Shown here one piece after another: positions 35,683 through 43,524 of a DNA stretch of 64,000 nucleotides. Source of the stretch: Bacteroidota bacterium (GTDB lineage Bacteria > Bacteroidota > Bacteroidia > Chitinophagales > JADIYW01); NCBI GenBank assembly GCA_963169645.1, contig CAUJCO010000014.1, positions 67,001 through 131,000 of the forward strand, written 5' to 3'. A program made the position numbers and the translations under genes. The number at the start of each line of letters is the position of its first letter. The stretch's first letter is position 1. The notes under the pieces are model-generated. The model did no database searches. It was not told the origin of the DNA and saw only the letters and a program-made list of their open reading frames with translations.

Positions 35683-36157
35683 TACGACTTTGTCCTATTG
35701 AGCGAAGCGAAACAACTTTTGTATTGCTTGCACTTGCGCAAGAATATTACAAAAACATTCCGCGTTTCACAGTTCAAAAGATTCTTCGCTACGCTCAGAA
35801 TGACCTACCGCAATAGTTCGTGTCCTCACGAACCAATAAAATAAATCAAGAAGCGATAATACGACTTTGTCCTATTGAGCGAAGCGAAACAACTTTTGTA
35901 TTGCTTGCACTTGCGCAAGAATAATACAAAAACATTTCGCGTTTCACAGTTCAAAAGATTCTTCGCTACGCTCAGAATGACCTACCGCAATGGTTTGTGT
36001 CTTCACGAACCAATAAAATAAATCAAGAAGCGATAATACGACTTTGTCCTATTGAGCGAAGCGAAACAACTTTTGTATTGCTTGCACTTGCGCAAGAATA
36101 ATAAAAAACGTTTCACGTTTCATAGTTCAGAAGATTCTTCGCTTCGCTCAGAATGAC
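35670..36157. repeat. Tandem 177-bp repeats, left block (three units)
   Basis: Units start at 35671, 35848 and 36025 (period 177). Each has a left arm TCCTATTGAGCGAAGCGAAA and a right arm GATTCTTCGCTACGCTCAGA; these are imperfect inverted copies about 90 bp apart. Between them is a hairpin-prone stretch (CTTGC with GCAAG), and after the right arm lies a hairpin such as GTTCGTG TCCT CACGAAC. The third unit stops just after its right arm, 2 nt from the stop codon of the GIY-YIG gene. The first unit overlaps the last codons of the response regulator. Confidence 0.9.
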
Positions 36158-36158
36158 T

Positions 36159-36455
36159 TCAAAAATAAAAATTCATATTCAAAGTATGCCATTTAGGATT
36201 CATCGTTGCAATTAATTCTTCTTTGCGTGTTCTTGTCCAGCCTTTTAATTCCTTTTCTCTATCAATTGCATATCTAATGTCTCTAAACTCTTCAAAATAA
36301 ATTAATTTATGACAATAGTATCTGCCTGTAAAACTCTTGTTTGTTCCTTTATTTGCTCTGTGTTCATCCAATCTTCTTCTAAGGTTATTTGTAACACCAA
36401 CATACAAAACTGATTTTCCTGGATTTGTTAAAATATATACATAATAGACTTTCAC
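36159..36455 (-). CDS. GIY-YIG nuclease family protein
   Basis: A 98-residue protein consisting of one GIY-YIG domain. The motif reads YVYI (5-8) and YVG (18-20), the catalytic arginine falls in NLRRRLDEH (Arg27 region), and the metal-binding glutamate is in DREKELKGW (about Glu67-69). This is the short UvrC/URI-like class common in Bacteroidota, with no DNA-binding domain. Its substrate is unknown. The gene sits inside the tandem repeat array: its stop codon is 2 nt from the right arm of the left block, and the right block resumes 75 nt upstream of its start. Its insertion replaces the inter-arm spacer of one unit exactly, which suggests that it moves with, or acts on, the repeat arms (inference). 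Confidence 0.88.
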   Translation of the reverse strand: MKVYYVYILTNPGKSVLYVGVTNNLRRRLDEHRANKGTNKSFTGRYYCHKLIYFEEFRDIRYAIDREKELKGWTRTRKEELIATMNPKWHTLNMNFYF

Positions 36456-36530
36456 AATAAATGCTTTTATCTATTAAGAGACATAAACTGCCGAAATTCC
36501 ATAAAAAAATAGTATTTTATATTTACCAAC

Positions 36531-37556
36531 GTGTCCTATTGAGCGAAGCGAAACAACTTTTGTATTGCTTGCACTTGCGCAAGAATAATACAAAAACATT
36601 TCGCGTTTCATAGTTCAAAAGATTCTTCGTTACGCTCAGAATGACCTACCGCAATAGTTCGTGTCCTCACAAACTATTAAAATAAATGAAGAAGCGATAA
36701 TACGACTTTGTCCTGTAGAGCGAAGCGAAACAACCTTTTTATTGCTTGCACTTGCGCAAGAATAATACAAAACGTTTCGCGTTTCATAGTTCAAAAGATT
36801 CTTCGCTACGCTCAGAATGACCTATCGCAATTGTTCGTGTCCTCACAAACCAATAAAATAAATGAAGAAGCGATAAAACGACTTTGTCCTGTTGAGCGAA
36901 GCGAAACAACTTTTGTATTGCTTGCACTTGAGCAAGAATAATACAAAACGTTTCGTGTTTCATAGTTTAAAAGATTCTTCGCTACGCTCAGAATGACTTA
37001 CAGCAATAGTTTGTGTCCTCACAAAACAATAAAATAAATGAAGAAGCGATAATACGACATTGTCCTGTAGAGCGAAGCTAAACAACTTTTGTATTGCTTG
37101 CACTTGCGCAAGAATAATACAAAACGTTTCGCGTTTCATAGTTCAAAAGATTCTTCGCTACGCTCAGAATGACTTATCGCAATGGTTCGTGTCCTCACAA
37201 ACCAATAAAATAAATGAAGAAGCGATAAAACGACTTTGTCCTGTTGAGTGAAGCGAAACAACTTTTGTATTGCTTGCACTTAAGCAAGAATAATACAAAA
37301 CGTTTCGCGTTTCATAGTTCAAAAGATTCTTCGCTACGCTCAGAATGACTTACCGCAATGGTTTGTGTCTTCACAAACCAATAAAATAAATGAAGAAGCG
37401 ATAATACGACTTTGTCCTGTAGAGCGAAGCGAAACAACTTTTGTATTCCTTGCACTTGCGCAAGAATAATACAAAACGTTTCGCTTTTCATAGTTCAAAA
37501 GATTCTTCGCTACGCTCAGAATGACTTACCGCAATAGTTTGTGTCCTCACAAACCA
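36531..37556. repeat. Tandem 176-bp repeats, right block (six units)
   Basis: The first unit enters at its left arm (TCCTATTGAG, 36533). Later units start at 36689, 36865, 37041, 37217 and 37393, an exact 176-bp period. Odd and even units differ consistently: 36689, 37041 and 37393 have CCTGTAGAG and CTTGCGCAAG, while 36865 and 37217 have AAAACGAC, CCTGTTGAG and CTTGAGCAAG or CTTAAGCAAG. This shows amplification of a 352-bp dimer. No coding function is likely, because 176 is not a multiple of three. Confidence 0.9.
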
Positions 37557-37595
37557 GCATAATACGGAATTTTAGATACGAAATATAACAACTTC

Positions 37596-38510
37596 TTAAA
37601 CCGAAAAGATGTTGCCTTCAATGGCTAATGCTGTGTTTTCGAAAACTGTTTTAGCTTCCTCTTCCAATTCTGATAAATGATAATAGCGCGACGAAAAATG
37701 GCCTAAAATTAATTTTTGAACTTTAGCTTTCTTGGCAATCTGTGCTGCTTGTAATGCGGTTGTATGCATGGTTTCTTTTGCACGCACTTTATCTTGGTGC
37801 AGAAAAGTTGCCTCGTGATACAATAAATTTGCATTTTTTATGTATTGCACTATTTGCACATCGTACACCGTATCCGAACAATATGCATACGAACGTGTCG
37901 GCTTTCCTTTCTGTGTAACCCAACTATTTTTTATTTTTTTCCCGTTCACATCTAACACATCTTCGCCATCTATCAAAAATTTATATTGTGTTTTGTCGAT
38001 TTGAAATTGTTGGATTTTTTCCAAATCCAATTTTCGTTGTATGGTTTTAGATGTAATTAAGAAACCGGTAGTTGGTATTCTATGATTGAGCGGAAATGAA
38101 TATACAGTACATTCCGGAATATCCAAGATGCAATACTTGTCATCCGTTTGCGTAGCAATAAATTTTAAATCAAAATTTAGAGTGGTGTTGGATACTTTGA
38201 GTTGCTGTTGAATTATTTTTTTTAATTCTTTCGGTGCAAAAATGGTCAGCTTATTTTTGCGCTTCAACAAATTAAAGGTGGTTAAAAGTCCAATTAATCC
38301 AAAATAATGATCGCCGTGTAAATGAGAAATAAAAATGTAATCAATCTTAAACCATTTCACTTTATTTTCATGCATTCGTTCTTGTGTACCTTCGCCACAA
38401 TCTATTAAGAAATGTTGATTTTGGATTTGAACAAATTGTGCCGATGGATGTCTTCCATGATTAAAAATAGCAGAGTTACTGCCTAATATGGTAATTTGGA
38501 AATCAGTCAT
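37596..38510 (-). CDS. rnz: Ribonuclease Z
   Basis: A 304-residue metallo-beta-lactamase-fold endonuclease that trims tRNA 3' ends. It has the N-terminal ILGSNSAIFNHGRHPSAQ, FLIDCGEGTQERM, the zinc motif FISHLHGDHYFGL, the AYCSDT motif, the downstream HEATFLHQ and the final HFSSRYY. These are the tRNase Z short-form markers. Cytosolic. It starts 62 nt after the STAS gene on the same strand and shares the region with an 8-bp inverted repeat. The 3' end abuts the tandem repeat block. Confidence 0.95.
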   Translation of the reverse strand: MTDFQITILGSNSAIFNHGRHPSAQFVQIQNQHFLIDCGEGTQERMHENKVKWFKIDYIFISHLHGDHYFGLIGLLTTFNLLKRKNKLTIFAPKELKKIIQQQLKVSNTTLNFDLKFIATQTDDKYCILDIPECTVYSFPLNHRIPTTGFLITSKTIQRKLDLEKIQQFQIDKTQYKFLIDGEDVLDVNGKKIKNSWVTQKGKPTRSYAYCSDTVYDVQIVQYIKNANLLYHEATFLHQDKVRAKETMHTTALQAAQIAKKAKVQKLILGHFSSRYYHLSELEEEAKTVFENTALAIEGNIFSV

Positions 38511-38526
38511 TGGTTGATGGTCAATG

Positions 38527-38562
38527 GTCGATAGAATGTTGTTAGAACTATCAACTATCGAC
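38527..38562. repeat. Inverted repeat between STAS and rnz genes
   Basis: GTCGATAG (38527-38534) and CTATCGAC (38555-38562) flank a 20-nt loop. No T run follows on either strand, so it is not an obvious terminator; its role is unclear. Confidence 0.6.
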
Positions 38563-38572
38563 GGAGAATAAA

Positions 38573-38926
38573 CTATTTCTTTTTCTTCTTATCCAAAGCG
38601 TTCTCTGCGTCGTGTTGTGTAGAGTAGATATGCAACACATCGTCTAACTGAGAAATTTTAATTAATCCTTTTACGGAGTCGTTCAAACCGCACAAAGCAA
38701 AAATTCCTTTTTCATCTTTGCATAATCTATGGCCAATTAATAAGGCGCTTAAGCCGGAAGAATCAACGAATTTTACTTTATCTAAATCTACAATCACATT
38801 CTTATAGCCTTCCGCATTTGCCAATACTAATTCTGATTTCAGAACCGGTGCATTCATTGAATTTAATTTCTCATCCAACAACTCATAAACAACTACATTT
38901 TCTCTTTTATCTACGCTAAATTTCAT
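38573..38926 (-). CDS. STAS-domain protein (anti-sigma factor antagonist-like)
   Basis: A 117-residue single STAS domain of the SpoIIAA/RsbV type. The phosphorylatable serine site is in VKFVDSSGLSALLIGHRL, near residues 55-60, and VIVDLDKVKF precedes it. In the family, dephosphorylated protein sequesters an anti-sigma kinase and frees the sigma factor. No anti-sigma kinase, sigma factor or phosphatase is adjacent, so the partner is not identified here; the family also includes single-domain forms with other partners. The C terminus is very lysine-rich (ALDKKKKK). It precedes rnz on the same strand. Confidence 0.88.
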   Translation of the reverse strand: MKFSVDKRENVVVYELLDEKLNSMNAPVLKSELVLANAEGYKNVIVDLDKVKFVDSSGLSALLIGHRLCKDEKGIFALCGLNDSVKGLIKISQLDDVLHIYSTQHDAENALDKKKKK

Positions 38927-39164
38927 GTGTTTAATTTTTAAAGTAAAACTATAACAAAATATTTTCCACTAAAATAAAACTATTTATGTAAAAATCACGT
39001 CTATTAGTATATCAAAACAGAAAACAGTTCTTTTTGTTAATATTGGACAGAAAAAAACAAATTGTGCAAAAAAAAAATAAAAAAAACAAAAAAGCATTCT
39101 ATTTTTAAAACAAGTAACTATGTCAGTTTTTTAGAATTGGCAAATAAATTGAGGAACATATAGT

Positions 39165-41741
39165 ATGGAAGCAAAATTTTCACCCAAAGTAAAAGAAGTG
39201 ATTTCTTACAGCAGAGAAGAAGCACTTCGTTTGAAACATGACCAAATCGGTGTGGAGCATTTATTGCTCGGTTTGATACGAGAAGGCGACGGCATGGCTA
39301 TAAAAGTTCTGCGTTCCTTAGATATCGACGTGGTTCTTTTTAGAAAAAAAATAGAAGATGCTATCAAAGATAGAGTTACAGCGATAATGGGAAATGTCAA
39401 TAGTTTACCATTGACAAAACAAGCTGAGAAAGTATTAAAAATTACACTTTTGGAAGCTAAGTCAATGAAACAAGATACCGTTGGCACAGAACACCTTTTG
39501 CTATCTATTTTAAAAAATAAGGAAAACTTAGTAACACAAATGCTTAGCAAATGGGATGTTACGTATGAAGTTTTCCGTGCCGAATTAGAGTTTATGCAAA
39601 ACGACAATAAAGAAATCACTGATTTCAGTGCAGAATTACCCAATGAGCCATTTGAAGATGGCGATGAAGACGAACGCAAAGGTTACGGAAGTCAAGGCGG
39701 AAGCAGCCAATCTACTGCCAAAAAGTCGCCTTCCAAATCGAACACACCGGTTTTGGATAATTTTGGACGAGATATCACCAAATTAGCGGAAGAAGGTCGA
39801 TTGGATCCAATTGTGGGTCGTGAAACAGAAATAGAACGCGTATCTCAAATTTTATCGAGAAGAAAGAAAAATAATCCGATTTTAATTGGCGAACCGGGCG
39901 TAGGTAAAACAGCCATCGTGGAAGGTTTGGCATTGAGAATTGTACAACGCAAAGTATCACGTGTTTTATTTGGCAAAAGAGTCGTATCGCTTGATTTGGC
40001 AGCTTTAGTGGCTGGAACTAAATATCGTGGTCAATTTGAAGAACGCATGAAAGCCATCATGACGGAATTAGAAAAAAACCGCGATGTTATCTTATTTATT
40101 GATGAAATACATACCATCGTTGGTGCTGGCGGTGCCACCGGTTCGTTAGATGCTTCTAACATCTTTAAACCTGCGTTAGCACGTGGCGAATTGCAATGCA
40201 TCGGTGCTTCTACTTTGGATGAATACAGACAATACATCGAAAAAGATGGTGCATTAGACAGACGATTCCAGAAAGTAATTGTTGACCCACCTTCTCCGGA
40301 AGAAACACTCATCATCTTATCCAACTTAAAAAATAAATACGAAGATTACCACAGCGTTTCTTACAGCGACGAAGCAATTAATGCTTGTGTGCAATTGAGT
40401 ACACGTTATATCACAGACCGTTTTTTACCGGATAAAGCTATCGACGTATTAGACGAAGTTGGTGCACGTGTTCATCTTAAAAACATACATGTTCCGGAAA
40501 ACATCACACAATTAGAAAAGGAAATCGAGAACATAAAAGAAGAAAAAAACCAAGTAGTAAAAAACCAACGTTACGAAGAAGCAGCACGCTTGCGCGATAC
40601 AGAAAAAAAATTACAAGAACAATTAGAGCAAGCTAAAAAAGATTGGGAAGAAGATGCCAAAACCAAACGCTTTCCGGTAAATGATGAAGACATAGCCGAA
40701 GTAGTAGCCATGATGACCGGCATTCCGGTAAAACGTGTGGCACAAAGCGAAAGCAAAAAGTTGGTGCAAATGGCAGATGACTTGAAAAAACAAGTAATTG
40801 GTCAAGATGAAGCCGTCGTTAAAATAACGAAAGCTATACAACGTAATCGCGTAGGTTTAAAAGATCCTAAAAAACCAATTGGAACTTTTATTTTCTTAGG
40901 ACCAACCGGTGTAGGTAAAACAGAATTAGCACGTGCTTTAGCCAGATATATGTTTGACACAGAAGATGCGTTAATCCGTATTGACATGAGTGAATATATG
41001 GAGAAATTCTCTATCTCTCGATTAATTGGTGCACCTCCGGGATATGTTGGATACGAAGAAGGCGGGCAACTCACCGAAAAAGTACGCAGAAAACCATATT
41101 CTGTTATCTTGTTAGATGAAATTGAAAAAGCACATCCGGATGTGTATAATGTATTATTGCAAGTGCTGGATGATGGAATTTTAACCGATGGTTTAGGAAG
41201 AAAAGTTGATTTTAAAAACTCGGTTATTATCATGACTTCAAACATTGGCGTTCGTCAATTAAAAGATTTTGGAACCGGTGTAGGTTTTGCAACAAGTGCC
41301 ATCAAAGAAAATACCGACAACCTCAATAAAGGTGTAATTCAAAAAGCATTGCAAAAAACATTTTCTCCGGAGTTTTTAAATCGTATTGATGATGTGATTG
41401 TATTTAATAGTTTAGGAAAAGAGGAAATTCATCAAATCATTGACATTGTTTTGTCCGGCGTATATACCAGATTGGAAAAATTAGGCTATCAAATTGAGTT
41501 GACAACCGCAGCAAAAGATTTTATTGCCGACAAAGGTTATGATCCGCAATTTGGAGCCAGACCATTGCACAGAGCAATACAAAAATATGTGGAAGATCCA
41601 TTAGCCGAAGAAATATTGAATACACATATCAATGAAGGCGACATCATTATTGCTGATTTAGATACGGAAGCGAAAGACAAATTAAAATTTGAAATTCGCA
41701 AGAAACCAAAAACTAAAAAAGCAAAAGAAGAACAGAATTAA
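39165..41741 (+). CDS. clpC: Clp protease ATP-binding subunit ClpC
   Basis: An 858-residue Hsp100 unfoldase that feeds proteins to ClpP. The N-terminal domain has two Clp repeats (residues about 1-145; ALRLKHDQIGVEHLLLG and TVGTEHLLLSIL). The first AAA+ module has Walker A GEPGVGKTAIVEG and Walker B VILFIDEIHT. A middle domain with the UVR-like coiled coil (QRYEEAARLRDTEK) marks ClpC rather than ClpB. The second AAA+ has GPTGVGKTELARAL and the C-terminal D2-small domain. A ClpP-docking loop was not checked. Monocistronic, with a terminator at 41762-41788. Confidence 0.97.
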   Translation: MEAKFSPKVKEVISYSREEALRLKHDQIGVEHLLLGLIREGDGMAIKVLRSLDIDVVLFRKKIEDAIKDRVTAIMGNVNSLPLTKQAEKVLKITLLEAKSMKQDTVGTEHLLLSILKNKENLVTQMLSKWDVTYEVFRAELEFMQNDNKEITDFSAELPNEPFEDGDEDERKGYGSQGGSSQSTAKKSPSKSNTPVLDNFGRDITKLAEEGRLDPIVGRETEIERVSQILSRRKKNNPILIGEPGVGKTAIVEGLALRIVQRKVSRVLFGKRVVSLDLAALVAGTKYRGQFEERMKAIMTELEKNRDVILFIDEIHTIVGAGGATGSLDASNIFKPALARGELQCIGASTLDEYRQYIEKDGALDRRFQKVIVDPPSPEETLIILSNLKNKYEDYHSVSYSDEAINACVQLSTRYITDRFLPDKAIDVLDEVGARVHLKNIHVPENITQLEKEIENIKEEKNQVVKNQRYEEAARLRDTEKKLQEQLEQAKKDWEEDAKTKRFPVNDEDIAEVVAMMTGIPVKRVAQSESKKLVQMADDLKKQVIGQDEAVVKITKAIQRNRVGLKDPKKPIGTFIFLGPTGVGKTELARALARYMFDTEDALIRIDMSEYMEKFSISRLIGAPPGYVGYEEGGQLTEKVRRKPYSVILLDEIEKAHPDVYNVLLQVLDDGILTDGLGRKVDFKNSVIIMTSNIGVRQLKDFGTGVGFATSAIKENTDNLNKGVIQKALQKTFSPEFLNRIDDVIVFNSLGKEEIHQIIDIVLSGVYTRLEKLGYQIELTTAAKDFIADKGYDPQFGARPLHRAIQKYVEDPLAEEILNTHINEGDIIIADLDTEAKDKLKFEIRKKPKTKKAKEEQN

Positions 41742-41761
41742 TTTGAACGGTTCATACATGA

Positions 41762-41788
41762 AAGTCGGTCTAATAGACCGACTTTTTT
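41762..41788 (+). terminator. clpC: Intrinsic terminator of clpC
   Basis: AAGTCGGTC, loop TAATA, GACCGACTT, followed by T's. It starts 20 nt after the stop. Confidence 0.9.
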
Positions 41789-41934
41789 ATTTAATCTAAT
41801 TCATATTCTTCGAAATATAGGACGCTTGTTTTATAAAATGACAAGTAACATTTACCAAGTTAAATGTCTTTAAATCTAAAGAGAAAATTGAATGGTACTT
41901 TAATTTTAACACAAAAGGATTGTACTGTTTAATT

Positions 41935-41959
41935 TTAAAAAATCAAGCTTTCGTTGATT
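41935..41959 (-). terminator. Probable terminator of the sterol desaturase-like gene
   Basis: On the minus strand AATCAA, loop CGAAAGC, TTGATT, then TTTTTT, about 85 nt past the stop at 42045. The rest of the 300-bp gap (41789-42044) shows nothing else beyond a small plus-strand AACC/GGTT hairpin before a T run. Confidence 0.55.
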
Positions 41960-42044
41960 GATTTTCCAACTAAACCTTTTGGTTGCTTTTTTTCTAAAAC
42001 GAACAAAGTATTTATTGCTCTATTTCTATTTAGGTATAATACTA

Positions 42045-42977
42045 CTAAAGATTTTTCTGAAGTGTTTTGGCGCGTTGGTCTGCTCCGGTATGGCTCCAGC
42101 CCGGCGACTTAAAAATATAATTCCATTTGCTTTTTAGCGTTGGTGCATTTCGCACATCGCTCCACATATTTTTCCACTCGTGAAAGGCAATATAAAACAA
42201 GTTGTAACTATCAATATTTTTGGTAATACCGTAAACCGGTTGTTCTTCATCTTCTGATTTAAATGTGCCAAATAATCTATCCCAAATAATAAAAATGCCG
42301 GCATAGTTTTTATCTAAATATTTGATGTTACTGGCATGATGCACTCGGTGGTGCGAAGGCGTATTAAAAATAGCCTCAAACCATTTTGGCAATTTCCTTA
42401 TCGCTTCGGTATGTGTGGTAAATTGATAAATTAAATTGAGTTGATGTAACGTCAAAATCATCAATGGATGAAAACCAAGAATTGCCATTGGAATATACCA
42501 AGCATCTTTATACAATAATTCCAACCAACTTTGTCGCAAGGCAACGGCAAAATTTAAATGTGTAGATGAATGATGATTGATATGTGCTGTCCATAAAATA
42601 CGCAATTCATGGCTCAATCGGTGGTGCCAATAGAATGCAAAATCTTGTAAAAACAAAGCAATAATCCAAACCCAAAAATGTGCTTTATGCCATTGCCAGT
42701 TGGCAAATTCCTCCACTGACGAAGGTCCTAAGTTTTCAAAAATTCGGAATTGATAAAACCAAAACAAATAACCCAACACAATTGCTTTCATGGCAATATC
42801 AATCAACACAGAACCTAATCCCATTCCAATGCTCGCGGCTGCATCTTTAAAATAGGTACTCGACGGATTTAATTTCTTTTTTATATAAAAATAAAATTCT
42901 ACAACAATTAACAATACAAAACCCGGAATGGCATACGTTACCGGATCATTGAAATCAAATGGATTGAAAAATGTCAT
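42045..42977 (-). CDS. Sterol desaturase/fatty acid hydroxylase family protein
   Basis: A 310-residue integral membrane di-iron enzyme. The histidine clusters are in order: YWHHRLSHE, WTAHINHHSSTHLN, and the C-terminal HHRVHHASN. At least four hydrophobic helices surround them. The family oxidises C-H bonds of lipids with O2. The substrate in Bacteroidota is usually an unknown lipid, since these bacteria rarely make sterols. Monocistronic. It lies beside a DUF3060-like gene and penicillin acylase on the same strand, but a hairpin separates it from them. Confidence 0.88.
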   Translation of the reverse strand: MTFFNPFDFNDPVTYAIPGFVLLIVVEFYFYIKKKLNPSSTYFKDAAASIGMGLGSVLIDIAMKAIVLGYLFWFYQFRIFENLGPSSVEEFANWQWHKAHFWVWIIALFLQDFAFYWHHRLSHELRILWTAHINHHSSTHLNFAVALRQSWLELLYKDAWYIPMAILGFHPLMILTLHQLNLIYQFTTHTEAIRKLPKWFEAIFNTPSHHRVHHASNIKYLDKNYAGIFIIWDRLFGTFKSEDEEQPVYGITKNIDSYNLFYIAFHEWKNMWSDVRNAPTLKSKWNYIFKSPGWSHTGADQRAKTLQKNL

Positions 42978-43011
42978 GTGCTATTTTATCTCTAAAAATA
43001 CGAAGCAAACA

Positions 43012-43041
43012 ACAAAAAAACGAACCCAAAAGAGGTTCGTT
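43012..43041 (-). terminator. Terminator of the DUF3060-like gene
   Basis: On the minus strand AACGAACC, loop, GGTTCGTT (43019-43041), followed by a T run. It begins 23 nt after the stop at 43064. Confidence 0.85.
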
Positions 43042-43063
43042 TTATAAAATAAAATGGGTGGTA

Positions 43064-43480
43064 TTAATTATCTGATTTATCTAATGCAGCACCCGATTTT
43101 TTACCTACGTTATTGTAGCCACCTTTATCTGATATAATTGGCTTACCATTGGCATTGGGTGATTGTTGCCAGCTTACAAAGTTGTAATTGAATTTAATGG
43201 CAATCTCTTTCACGCTTTCTACATCTATTTCATTATCATTTCCGGAAATGGACAACTTACCAACGGTTCCTTTTATTTTAATTTTATTGCCATCGCCAAC
43301 AATGCTTACATCTTTATTTTGTATGGTGAATTCTTGTTCTAAATTGCTTTCTGCAATTTTCACTTCATTGTTTAATATTTTTGTTTTAGAATTGGAATTT
43401 ACCACAGCTTGTGCTTTGGCTCGTTGCACACCAAAAAATACGATTGCCATACAACATATTACGATATACTTCATTTTCAT
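43064..43480 (-). CDS. Exported DUF3060-like protein
   Basis: A 138-residue protein with a signal peptide (YIVICCMAIVFFGVQRAKA). The mature part has repeated short beta-strand turns, VSIVGDGNKIKIKGTVGK and LSISGNDNEIDVES, typical of DUF3060 proteins, which likely form a small right-handed beta solenoid. This is inference from periodic G-N/D turns. Function unknown. Start may be Met1 or Met3. It has its own terminator and lies 44 nt downstream of the penicillin acylase gene on the same strand. Confidence 0.75.
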   Translation of the reverse strand: MKMKYIVICCMAIVFFGVQRAKAQAVVNSNSKTKILNNEVKIAESNLEQEFTIQNKDVSIVGDGNKIKIKGTVGKLSISGNDNEIDVESVKEIAIKFNYNFVSWQQSPNANGKPIISDKGGYNNVGKKSGAALDKSDN

Positions 43481-43524
43481 TTTTATATTTTAATTATCTA
43501 AAATTATACCAAAAAAATAAATAT

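Noticed and set aside
36159-36455. Insertion sequence or homing intron carrying the GIY-YIG gene
   Set aside because: No transposase, no intron core and no target-site duplication were found. The gene is bounded only by the repeat arms, which is reported as a finding instead.
36708-37251. Two apparent plus-strand ORFs (36708-36941 and 37060-37251) within the tandem repeats, both beginning MSCRAK
   Set aside because: They arise from the repeat sequence itself. The 176-bp period is not a multiple of three, so the frame is not kept between units, and similar translated junk is well known from dispersed repeats of this type.
35670-37556. CRISPR array
   Set aside because: The unit is 176-177 bp with no short repeats alternating with unique spacers, and no cas genes are nearby.
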